DNA of 30,731 nt from Actimicrobium sp047621345 (GTDB lineage Bacteria > Pseudomonadota > Gammaproteobacteria > Burkholderiales > Burkholderiaceae_D), in NCBI GenBank assembly GCA_047621345.1, contig JBLHLW010000054.1, positions 1 through 30,731 on the forward strand. Direction: 5' to 3'. Below the pieces are notes generated by a model. The model saw nothing but the letters and a program-made list of their open reading frames with translations, ran no database searches and was not told the origin of the DNA. Position numbers and translations under genes: made by a program. Position 1 is the stretch's first letter. Every line of letters starts with the position of its first letter. Shown in pieces: positions 8,398-15,552 of the stretch.

Positions 8398-9801
8398 ATG
8401 ATCAAGAAACTGGTACTGAGTGCGGCTGTTGCAAGTGTCGCTGCCGTCTTCGCTGCCCCGGCTCTCGCCGCTGGCGAAGCCAAGAATGTGATTTTTTTCC
8501 TCGGTGACGGCATGGGTCCGGTCACCAAGACCGCTGCGCGAATCTACAAATATACCGAATCCGGCTCGCTGGGCATGGACGGGATGCCCTACACCGCTCG
8601 CATCAAGACCTATTCGCTGGATGCACAAACGACTGACAGCGCACCGTCGATGGCGGCGTATATGACGGGTGTCAAAGAACGCAACGACGTTATTTCGATG
8701 AGTGGTGACACGGTGGCCAAGGCGCCTTCCAAAGATGTCACCACCGGCGTCTCGAATGCGGTCACCAACTGCGCACCCACCGGCAACGGAACAGCGGTCA
8801 TGACGCTCACCGAGTACGCGATTGCTCAGGGCAAGGCGACCGGTACGGTTACCACGGCGCGTTTGACGCATGCCACGCCGGCGGCGACTTACGCGCATTC
8901 CTGCCATCGCGATGCCGAGTATGAAATTGCCCGTCAGGCAGTGCCAGGCGGTAGCGGTTTCAATACCAAGCTCGGGGCTGGACTGGATGTGATGATGGGC
9001 GGGATCAGTTATTACTGGCGTCCGTATGTGGCAGGGTTGACGCCACGCGGACGGCCCGACGGGCGCGATCTGGTCGCGGAGTTGCAAGGCAAGGGCTACA
9101 CCTTTGCCAGCGATCTGGCCAGTTTGAACGCGGCACCGACGACGCCCGGTAGCAAGCTCATCGCCCTGTTTGACCAGGCACTTGTGCAAGGCCACATGTC
9201 GTACGACGCCGACCGAAATGCCGCTGTGGAACCCAGCCTGGCACAGATGACGACCAAGGCTATCGAATTGCTGTCGAAGAATTCGAAAGGCTATTTCCTG
9301 ATGGTCGAAGGCGGTCGTATCGATCACGCACTGCACGCAACGAATGCCCGCCGTGCCTTGGTGGACACGATTGCCTTCGATGATGCAATCAAGGCAGCAC
9401 TGGCCACGGTCGACCTGAGCAATACGCTCATCGTTGTCACCGCCGACCATGACCACACGATGGCTTTCAACGGCTATGGCAAGCGTGGCAGTCCTATTCT
9501 TGGCAATAACATCAGCTACCAGACAGGCAAGCCGAGTCTGGATGCCGATGGTGTGCCTTATTCGACGCTGGTATTTGGTAACGGCCCCAACCGCAAAGAC
9601 ACGCGCGTGACAGTCGATACCAGTATTGTCGAAGGGCTCGACTATCAGCAAGAGTCAGCCATTCGCACCGCCAACGGTGGCGAGAGCCATGGCGGCGGTG
9701 ATGTCCAGTTGTATGGAGCGGGTGCCGGAGCCAAAATATTCAAGGGAACGATCGACAACACCAAGGTCTTCTCGCTGGTCAAGAGCGCTGCAGGCCTGTA
9801 A
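8398..9801 (+). CDS. Alkaline phosphatase, secreted/periplasmic paralogue
   Basis: 467 residues with a cleavable Sec signal (MIKKLVLSAAVASVAAVFAAPALAA) instead of a lipobox. The same family hallmarks as its neighbour are present: FFLGDGMG, TDSAPSMAAYMTG (Ser84 as nucleophile), FLMVEGGRIDHALH, VTADHDHT and GGESHGGGDV. The two proteins align along their length, so they arose by tandem duplication. The difference in export signal suggests one tethered and one soluble enzyme. A GGAG ribosome site lies 12 bases before the ATG. An intrinsic terminator follows 18 bases after the stop. Confidence 0.94.
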   Translation: MIKKLVLSAAVASVAAVFAAPALAAGEAKNVIFFLGDGMGPVTKTAARIYKYTESGSLGMDGMPYTARIKTYSLDAQTTDSAPSMAAYMTGVKERNDVISMSGDTVAKAPSKDVTTGVSNAVTNCAPTGNGTAVMTLTEYAIAQGKATGTVTTARLTHATPAATYAHSCHRDAEYEIARQAVPGGSGFNTKLGAGLDVMMGGISYYWRPYVAGLTPRGRPDGRDLVAELQGKGYTFASDLASLNAAPTTPGSKLIALFDQALVQGHMSYDADRNAAVEPSLAQMTTKAIELLSKNSKGYFLMVEGGRIDHALHATNARRALVDTIAFDDAIKAALATVDLSNTLIVVTADHDHTMAFNGYGKRGSPILGNNISYQTGKPSLDADGVPYSTLVFGNGPNRKDTRVTVDTSIVEGLDYQQESAIRTANGGESHGGGDVQLYGAGAGAKIFKGTIDNTKVFSLVKSAAGL

Positions 9802-9819
9802 TTCCGGGTCAGCAGGATG

Positions 9820-9855
9820 GTGGCAGCGCATTGCGTTGCCACTTTTTTCTTTTTT
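9820..9855 (+). terminator. Intrinsic terminator after the alkaline phosphatase pair
   Basis: GTGGCAGCG pairs with CGTTGCCAC (one G-T wobble) across a short loop (9820-9842), followed by TTTTTTCTTTTTT. The next gene starts only 9 bases later at 9864, so that gene is expressed by read-through or from a promoter inside this region. Confidence 0.85.
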
Positions 9856-9863
9856 GGATTCCA

Positions 9864-10538
9864 ATGAAAAAATTCTCCGTAGCACTGTTGCTACTCACCG
9901 CAACAATGGCGGTCCAGTCAGCAGAATTGCCACCGCTTGATGCCACCGTGACCTACGACAGCAAGTTTGTCTCGCATGCCGGGGTCACCGAAATTCGCCA
10001 GTTCAGCAATATCCTGATCCGCCGGCCTGGTCATGTCTGGATGGAACGCATCCTGCCTGCACAAGCGCAAGAGCACGCCGAGGCGCATGCCGGCCACAAG
10101 CACTTCGATTTTGAAACCTCGACCCAGCACCTGACGCGCACCGCCACCGGTGCAATACGCGCCGAGTATGTGGATCGCGGCGAGCGGCGTGTGGTGTTCG
10201 TGCCGCCGACGGAATATAGCGTCAGTGGTTTTGATGGCTCATGGGATAACGCTGCGGCGATGGTGTCGGAAAAAACTGTCAAGGCGATGCCGTTGTCAAA
10301 GCGCGCCACCACAGTCGCCGATACCGAATGGCGCGAAGAGTCGCGCAACGGCTGGTATAACCGGGTGTTGTGGTCGAACCGGCAGCAAGTGGCGTTGATT
10401 GTGGAGTCAGGTAAAACCGATGGCAGTACAACTCGCAGGACCGTGCTTGCCTTGCGGCCAATGACCGTCGATGCAGCGTTGCCGTGGAAGCAGCTTGGGG
10501 CGTATGCCCAGATGGAATACGACGACTTCATGGACTGA
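9864..10538 (+). CDS. Exported protein of unknown function
   Basis: 224 residues. N-terminal signal peptide MKKFSVALLLLTATMAVQSA with likely cleavage before AELPPLD. The mature part is soluble, with a His-rich patch near residues 62-76 (HAEAHAGHKH) and a C-terminal acidic tail (YDDFMD). There are two segments with a lipoprotein-carrier or outer-membrane beta-strand flavour (QFSNILIRRPGHVWMER and EYVDRGERRVVFVPP), but I do not recognise a family with confidence. It follows the two alkaline phosphatases across a terminator and could serve the same periplasmic process. The ATG at 9864 is chosen because the signal peptide starts there; an upstream in-frame start lies inside the terminator. Confidence 0.75.
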   Translation: MKKFSVALLLLTATMAVQSAELPPLDATVTYDSKFVSHAGVTEIRQFSNILIRRPGHVWMERILPAQAQEHAEAHAGHKHFDFETSTQHLTRTATGAIRAEYVDRGERRVVFVPPTEYSVSGFDGSWDNAAAMVSEKTVKAMPLSKRATTVADTEWREESRNGWYNRVLWSNRQQVALIVESGKTDGSTTRRTVLALRPMTVDAALPWKQLGAYAQMEYDDFMD

Positions 10539-10568
10539 GCATCGTCTGATGTTGCAACTCGACGTACG

Positions 10569-10590
10569 AAAAAGCCCGCTGCTTGCGGGC
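10569..10590 (-). terminator. Intrinsic terminator of the SWIB gene (minus strand)
   Basis: On the minus strand GCCCGC, loop AAGCA, GCGGGC is followed by TTTTT (plus-strand A-run 10569-10573). It lies 50 bases past the SWIB stop, and the plus-strand gene ending at 10538 converges on it. Confidence 0.8.
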
Positions 10591-10639
10591 GTCTCGCTAT
10601 TCGTTTCGCTGGGTTTTCAGCGGGCGAATAGTCGTCAGA

Positions 10640-11014
10640 TTATTTCAGGTGATCGGAGATCAGTTTGGTCATTTCAAACATCGACACTTGCTTTTTTCCG
10701 CCGAACACCGCGACCAGTTTGGCATCGCCATTGATCATGCGTTTGTTGGCATCATCCTGCAGGGCATTTTTCTTGATGTATTCCCATATTTTTTTTGTTA
10801 CTTCGGTACGCGGTAGCGGATCGGCACCGACAACGGCAGCCAATGTTGGCGATGGGGTCATCGGTTTCATGAAAGCAGCATTGGGTTTGCGTGCAACAAC
10901 CGGTTTAGTGGCCGCAGGGGCCTTGGTTGTGGCTTTTTTTACCGCCGCTTTGGCCGGCGCTGCCTTAATTGCTGCAGCCGGTTCAGCGGCGGCGGGTTTT
11001 TTTGCTGTTGCCAT
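10640..11014 (-). CDS. SWIB/MDM2-domain protein with histone-like Lys/Ala tail
   Basis: 124 residues. Residues 2-48 are Ala/Lys/Pro-rich low complexity (AKKPAAA, AAVKKATTKAPAATKP), resembling histone H1 tails and probably binding nucleic acid. Residues about 50-124 form a SWIB domain (PLPRTEVTKKIWEYIKKN, then ANKRMINGDAKL, VFGGKKQVSMFEMTKLI). Bacterial SWIB proteins are known from chlamydiae and many betaproteobacteria, and a chromatin or DNA-topology role has been proposed. The ATG at 11014 is preferred over an in-frame TTG two codons earlier because AAGGAG sits 8 bases before the ATG. Its own terminator lies at 10569-10590. Confidence 0.9.
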   Translation of the reverse strand: MATAKKPAAAEPAAAIKAAPAKAAVKKATTKAPAATKPVVARKPNAAFMKPMTPSPTLAAVVGADPLPRTEVTKKIWEYIKKNALQDDANKRMINGDAKLVAVFGGKKQVSMFEMTKLISDHLK

Positions 11015-11248
11015 CTTCAAAGCTCCTTCACGAATTTTTTCGGTCGATGCGCCGTTTCACGCAGCGCTTATAGTGTGGTGGATTTTCCGACCGCGCAAGC
11101 ATTTTCTTGAGTCTTTGTAGCACTCTTGTTTGTCGTCGTTGATGGCGCAAACCCATGACCAGCACCACTTTTCTGTCTATTCGCTCGTCTGCTCGCGGTT
11201 GACCTGTCCATTCAGAGCAGGTGACCGCTAGTTGACTTTCGCCTTGTT

Positions 11249-12622
11249 TCAGCGCATTCCACCGCCTGGCATCATGCCTTTCATGCTGCGCATCATCTTC
11301 ATCATGCCGCCACCCTTGAGCTTTTTCATCATGGTTTGCATTTGATCGAACTGTGCCAGCATGCGATTGACTTCCTGCACTTGCACGCCAGCGCCGTTGG
11401 CGATGCGGCGCTTGCGGGTCGCCTTGATGATTTCCGGCTTGGCACGCTCCTGTTTTGTCATCGAATTGATGATGCCTTCCATGCGACGTACCTGCTTGTC
11501 GGCATTGCCCATGTTGGCGCCGGCTGCTGCTTGCTGGAATTGCGCCGGCAGCTTGTCCATCATGCTGGCCATGCCGCCCATTTTTTTCATTTGTCCGAGT
11601 TGGGCTTTGAAGTCGTTGAGGTCAAAGCGACCGCCTGATTTGATCTTTTGCGCCATGTCTTGCGCTGCTGCCGTGTCGACACCGCGCTGGGCTTCTTCGA
11701 CCAGCGCCAGAATGTCGCCCATCCCGAGGATGCGGTTGGCCATCCGTTGCGGATCGAAGGCTTCGAGGCCATCCAGCTTTTCGGCGGTGCCGGCGAACTT
11801 GATCGGCTTGCCGGTGATGTGCCGTACCGACAGTGCCGCACCACCGCGGGCATCGCCATCAAGCTTGGTCAGCACGATGCCGGTCAGTGGCAGCGTGTCG
11901 TTAAAGGCCTTGGCGGTGTTGATCGCATCCTGGCCCAGCATGGCATCGACAACGAACAGGGTCTCGATCGGCTTGACGGCAGCGTGCAGCGCGGCGATCT
12001 CGGCCATCATGTCGGCATCGATACCGAGGCGGCCAGCGGTGTCGATGATCAGGACATCGTGGTAGTGACGTTTGGCAAAGTCGAGCGCCGCCAGAGCAAT
12101 ATCGACCGGCTTGTCGGTGGTCAGTGACGGAAAGAAGTCGGCGCCAACTTGTGCCGTGACCGTCTGCAATTGCCCGATGGCGGCAGGACGATAGACGTCG
12201 GCCGACACGGTCAAGACTTTTTTCTTGTGTTTCTCTTTAAGGAATTTGGCCAGCTTACCGACAGTGGTGGTCTTGCCGGCACCTTGCAAGCCCGCCATCA
12301 GGATCACGGCAGGTGGCTGCGTCGCAAAACTCAGCAGCGACGCTTCGGGACCAAGGTCGCCCCCCATCATGGCTGCCAGCTCGCGCTGCACGACGCCAAC
12401 CAGCGCCTGACCCGGAGACAGCGAGCCGATCACGTCCTCGCCCATCGCTTTTAACTTCACTTTGGCAATGAAATCGCGTACCGCTGGCAGGGCGACGTCA
12501 GCTTCGAGCAGTGCCAGGCGCACTTCGCGCAGCATGTCGGCCGTATTGGTTTCTGTCAGGCGGGCTTCGCCGCGCATGGTCTTGACGACCTTGGCAAGGC
12601 GTTGGGTCAGATTGTCTAGCAT
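11249..12622 (-). CDS. ffh: Signal recognition particle protein Ffh
   Basis: GTPase of the SRP that binds 4.5S RNA and targets nascent membrane proteins to FtsY. 457 residues starting MLDNLTQRLAKVVKTMRG, the conserved Ffh N-terminus. An in-frame upstream extension of 21 residues is not typical and is excluded. N domain about 1-100; G domain with G1 GLQGAGKTT (111-119), DTAGR and TKLDGDARGG; M domain with methionine clusters and a Met/Gly-rich tail ending GMMPGGGMR. No strong ribosome site is visible before the ATG. In E. coli and many proteobacteria ffh is divergent from ypjD; here a five-gene operon lies between them. Confidence 0.97.
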   Translation of the reverse strand: MLDNLTQRLAKVVKTMRGEARLTETNTADMLREVRLALLEADVALPAVRDFIAKVKLKAMGEDVIGSLSPGQALVGVVQRELAAMMGGDLGPEASLLSFATQPPAVILMAGLQGAGKTTTVGKLAKFLKEKHKKKVLTVSADVYRPAAIGQLQTVTAQVGADFFPSLTTDKPVDIALAALDFAKRHYHDVLIIDTAGRLGIDADMMAEIAALHAAVKPIETLFVVDAMLGQDAINTAKAFNDTLPLTGIVLTKLDGDARGGAALSVRHITGKPIKFAGTAEKLDGLEAFDPQRMANRILGMGDILALVEEAQRGVDTAAAQDMAQKIKSGGRFDLNDFKAQLGQMKKMGGMASMMDKLPAQFQQAAAGANMGNADKQVRRMEGIINSMTKQERAKPEIIKATRKRRIANGAGVQVQEVNRMLAQFDQMQTMMKKLKGGGMMKMMRSMKGMMPGGGMR

Positions 12623-12781
12623 CGGAGGGCCATCGAAAAAAAGAGTGCGGTGAGAGGGCGCGGCATGTCGCGCGGTTGATCGCATTTTACCTGATGCGAG
12701 TTGGACTCAAGGCGGACATTGGGCGCATTGGGTGTAATGCCCTGCGGTTATTGCACCCACCGAGGGAAGTAAATAGTTCGC

Positions 12782-12825
12782 GCGGAAACCCGCCTTTTTA
12801 AAATAGTCATTGCGCGGATTTCCGC
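12782..12825. promoter_or_regulatory. Twin palindromic enhancer sites, DctD-like
   Basis: GCGGAAACCCGC (12782-12793) and GCGGATTTCCGC (12814-12825) share the GCGG-N4-CCGC frame, and both are preceded by GC or CGC. Their centres are 32 bp apart, about three helical turns, and lie near -130 and -98 relative to the predicted sigma-54 start. From memory, rhizobial DctD sites have a GCGGAAATCCGC core, whose reverse complement equals the second site exactly. Paired sites at this distance are what bacterial enhancer-binding proteins use. The encoded regulator at 17362 is the obvious candidate binder (inference). Confidence 0.65.
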
Positions 12826-12890
12826 TCAAAGTCGCCTGCTTCCCGTATGCTCCTCCTTGCTAATTCAGGCCTGTGCGGTCCAGCAAGTCG

Positions 12891-12908
12891 CTGGCACGAA
12901 GCCTGCAT
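12891..12908 (+). promoter_or_regulatory. Sigma-54 (RpoN) promoter of the ABC transporter operon
   Basis: CTGGCACGAAGCCTGCAT matches the sigma-54 consensus YTGGCACGrNNNTTGCW with a single mismatch (C for the first T of TTGC). The invariant GG (12893-12894) and GC (12905-12906) are spaced by exactly 10 bases. Predicted transcription start is near 12918, leaving a leader of about 26 bases with a good ribosome site before the ATG at 12944. Confidence 0.8.
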
Positions 12909-12943
12909 TGTGTTGAGCACAATTCAATCAACAGGAGACCAGC

Positions 12944-13921
12944 ATGTCCACAAAATTGTTCCCGCTACTCTGCCTTGCCGTTGCCATTGCCGGCACCGCG
13001 ATGTCCGCTCAGGCGCAAGAAGTGATCCGACTCGGCAATCTGAAGCTCGCGCATTTCGGCGCGGTGTCGTACATCAAGGAAATCGCCCCGCAGTGCGGTA
13101 TCAAGATCGAAGAGCGCACTTTCGCCAAGGGTCTCGATGTGATGCAGGCGATCATCGCTGGTGAACTCGATGTCGGTGCGACCGCCTCCGAAGCCGCTAT
13201 CGCCGGTCGGGCCAATGGCACGCCGATTTACATCGTGGCCGGTTTCGCCAAGGGCGGTGCGCAATTGGTGGCGCGTCCGGATGCCGGCATCAAGTCGGTC
13301 AAGGATTTGAAGGGCAAGAAAGTGGGCGTTACCCGTGGTGGTATTCAGGAAGTCTTGCTGGCTGCCGAACTCGGCCAAAATGGTCTGACGTCGTCGGATT
13401 CACCGGGCAAGGATGTGCAACTGATTTATCTGGCCTATCCCGATCTGAACCAGGCGCTGCTGGGCAAAAATCTCGATGCGATCATGCAGACCGAGCCGCA
13501 GTCGTCACAGGCGATTAACAAAGGCTTTGGCGTCGGTGTGATGAAGCCGTACGACACGCCGATCGGCGAGCCAGTGCGCACGTTGGTCATGACCGAGAAG
13601 TTCTACAAGGAGCATCGCCCGACCGCCGAGAAGTTCATGCGTTGTTTCGTGCAAGCCACCAAGACCTTCATCGAGACCAAGGGCGCTGCCGAGAAATACG
13701 TGACGGAGACCATCTTCAAGGGCCAGATTAGCAAGGAAGATTTCAATGATGCGATCAGCAATTCGCCGTATTCGTTCGACATTACGCCTGAGCATATCCA
13801 GATCACTACCGACACCATGTTCAAGTACGGCGTCGGTCGCATGGCGAAGCCTCCCGTTGCCAAGGATTTCGTCAAGACCGACTTGCTCGATCAGGCCAAA
13901 AAATCCCTGAACGTCAACTAA
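12944..13921 (+). CDS. ABC transporter substrate-binding protein, NitT/TauT type
   Basis: 325 residues. Sec signal peptide MSTKLFPLLCLAVAIAGTAMSAQA with cleavage before QEVIRLGNLK. The mature part is an SsuA/TauA/NMT1-like periplasmic binding fold: VMQAIIAGELDVGATASEAAI (substrate-cleft loop), AGFAKGGAQLVARPDAGIKS, VKDLKGKKVGVTRGG (the classic KGKKVGV hinge block) and LDAIMQTEPQSSQA. It would capture a solute for the permease and ATPase that follow. The family covers sulfonates, nitrate, thiamine precursors and aromatic acids such as phthalate, and the sequence alone does not decide the ligand. The neighbouring DctB-like sensor argues for a carboxylate (inference). First gene of the sigma-54 operon. 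Confidence 0.9.
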   Translation: MSTKLFPLLCLAVAIAGTAMSAQAQEVIRLGNLKLAHFGAVSYIKEIAPQCGIKIEERTFAKGLDVMQAIIAGELDVGATASEAAIAGRANGTPIYIVAGFAKGGAQLVARPDAGIKSVKDLKGKKVGVTRGGIQEVLLAAELGQNGLTSSDSPGKDVQLIYLAYPDLNQALLGKNLDAIMQTEPQSSQAINKGFGVGVMKPYDTPIGEPVRTLVMTEKFYKEHRPTAEKFMRCFVQATKTFIETKGAAEKYVTETIFKGQISKEDFNDAISNSPYSFDITPEHIQITTDTMFKYGVGRMAKPPVAKDFVKTDLLDQAKKSLNVN

Positions 13922-13931
13922 GAGACGCGTC

Positions 13932-14753
13932 ATGGCAAATTTCAACTTGCGTCAAGCTGGCATCGGTTTCATCGTGCCGGTGCTTGCCATCGCGCTCTGG
14001 CAAACCTTTTCATCGATGGGCTGGGTCAATGCGCTGGTACTGCCGTCACCGTACGCAGTAATGCACAAGTGGTTTGAATATCTGCTGCCGCTGACGCCAT
14101 ATACGGCGGAGTCCGGTAGCTGGTTCAAATGGATTTTTTCAGGCGAGCTGATCATCGATACCTACAACAGCATGTACCGTGTTGTCGTCGGTTTTGCGGT
14201 CGGGGCCGGTCTGGCCTTGCCGCTGGGCTTGTCGATGGGTGCCAGCAAGCGCGTCTATGCATGGCTTAATCCGCTGATGCAGGTGCTGCGGCCAATCCCG
14301 CCGATTGCGTATATCCCGCTGTCGATTTTGTGGTTCGGTCTGGGTAATCCGCCAGCGGTGTTCCTGATCGCCATCGGTGCGTTCTTCCCTGTGCTCATCA
14401 ACACGATCGCCGGTGTACGCAATGTCGACAGCATTTACTTGCGTGCGGCGCGCAATCTGGGCGCCAGCCAGAGCACGCTGTTCCTGCGTGTGATGCTGCC
14501 GGCGTCGGTGCCTTACATCCTGTCGGGTGTGCGAATCGGGATTGGTACCGCGTTCATCGTGGTGATCGTGGCTGAAATGATTGCTGTCAATAACGGTCTG
14601 GGCTTTCGCATCCTCGAAGCGCGCGAGTACTTCTGGTCTGACAAAATCATCGCCGGCATGATCAGTATCGGCATGCTGGGTCTGGTCATCGATCTGGCGG
14701 TAACGCGTCTGAACAATCATTTGCTGCGCTGGCATCGTGGTCTGGAGAATTGA
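13932..14753 (+). CDS. ABC transporter permease, NitT/TauT type
   Basis: 273 residues, about six hydrophobic helices, an SsuC/TauC-like inner-membrane permease. The ATPase-coupling loop is recognisable as LRAARNLGASQSTLFLRVMLPASVPYILSGVRIGIG, read as two adjacent blocks around residues 174-209. The preceding helix pair IPPIAYIPLSILWFGLGNPPAVF is typical of the family. A longer than usual periplasmic segment lies between the first two helices (residues 37-75, with YLLPLTPYTAESGSWFKWI). It starts 10 bases after the binding-protein stop and ends one base before the ATPase start. Confidence 0.92.
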   Translation: MANFNLRQAGIGFIVPVLAIALWQTFSSMGWVNALVLPSPYAVMHKWFEYLLPLTPYTAESGSWFKWIFSGELIIDTYNSMYRVVVGFAVGAGLALPLGLSMGASKRVYAWLNPLMQVLRPIPPIAYIPLSILWFGLGNPPAVFLIAIGAFFPVLINTIAGVRNVDSIYLRAARNLGASQSTLFLRVMLPASVPYILSGVRIGIGTAFIVVIVAEMIAVNNGLGFRILEAREYFWSDKIIAGMISIGMLGLVIDLAVTRLNNHLLRWHRGLEN

Positions 14754-14754
14754 A

Positions 14755-15552
14755 ATGAGTGCGTCCCCCATCAGCATCACTGGCGTCAACAAGATCTTCA
14801 CGACCGTCGATCACGACGTGATCGCGCTGCAAAACATCAATCTGGAGATTCCGAGCGGTCAGTTCGTCTGCCTGCTGGGCCCGTCCGGTTGTGGCAAATC
14901 GACCTTGCTCAATGCGGTCGCCGGCTTTGCGCTGCCGACCTCCGGCAGCATCGTCACCGGCGACATCACCGTGACCGGGCCCGGTCCGGATCGCGGCATG
15001 GTATTTCAGGAGTACGCGCTTTTTCCGTGGATGACGGTCGAGGAGAATGTCGCCTTCGGTCTTGAAATCAAGGGAATGACCAAGGCCGACATCGGGCCGC
15101 GCGTGCTGGCCTTGCTCGACACACTCGGCCTGAAGGATTTTCGTAGCCGCTTCCCGAAAGATCTGTCCGGCGGCATGCGCCAGCGGGTGGCAATCGCCCG
15201 CGTGCTGGCACTGGATTCGCCGATCATGCTCATGGATGAGCCATTCGGTGCACTCGATGCGCTGACCCGGCGCACGCTGCAAGATGAGTTGCTGCGCATC
15301 TGGGCCGAGCTGAAAAAAACCATCTTGTTCGTCACCCACAGCATCGAGGAAGCCATCTATCTGGCCGATCGTATCGTTGTGATGACGTACCGCCCGGGCA
15401 CAGTCAAGCGCGACATCCTGGTCGACTTGCCACGTCTGCGCGATCCGTCGTCGGCTGAATTCAATGCCCTCAAGCGCGAACTCGGCCAATTGGTGATGGA
15501 AGAGCAGCAGCGCCACCAACATGATGAAATCAGGATGGCAGCGGTCGATTAA
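14755..15552 (+). CDS. ABC transporter ATP-binding protein, NitT/TauT type
   Basis: 265 residues, cytoplasmic energy-coupling subunit. Walker A GPSGCGKST (about 42-50), Q-loop VFQEYALFPWMTVEENV, signature LSGGMRQRVAIARVLA (from 137), Walker B IMLMDEPFGALD and switch histidine VTHS are all intact. The ATG at 14755 has GGAG 8 bases upstream and overlaps nothing; an in-frame ATG at 14737 lies inside the permease gene and is less likely. The stop overlaps the kinase start (TAATG), indicating translational coupling of transporter and sensor. Confidence 0.95.
   Translation: MSASPISITGVNKIFTTVDHDVIALQNINLEIPSGQFVCLLGPSGCGKSTLLNAVAGFALPTSGSIVTGDITVTGPGPDRGMVFQEYALFPWMTVEENVAFGLEIKGMTKADIGPRVLALLDTLGLKDFRSRFPKDLSGGMRQRVAIARVLALDSPIMLMDEPFGALDALTRRTLQDELLRIWAELKKTILFVTHSIEEAIYLADRIVVMTYRPGTVKRDILVDLPRLRDPSSAEFNALKRELGQLVMEEQQRHQHDEIRMAAVD

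Larger units (their letters stand above)
12623..12943. other. Divergent intergenic region between ffh and the ABC/two-component operon
   Basis: 321 bases with no gene seen. From left to right it holds the ffh 5' side; a 9-bp inverted repeat GGGTGTAAT (12730-12738) with ATTGCACCC (12750-12758, one wobble pair); the two GCGG-N4-CCGC palindromes; and the sigma-54 promoter and ribosome site (AGGAGA about 8 bases before the 12944 ATG) of the transport operon. No clear ffh promoter boxes were recognised. Confidence 0.6.

Noticed and set aside
8341..9651. Minus-strand open frame of 436 codons opposite the second alkaline phosphatase
   Set aside because: It is antisense to a protein with intact catalytic motifs, has no ribosome site or family resemblance, and results from codon bias.
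12623..12685. 21-residue N-terminal extension of Ffh
   Set aside because: Ffh proteins begin MLDNLTQRL or similar; the extension is not conserved-looking and has no ribosome site.
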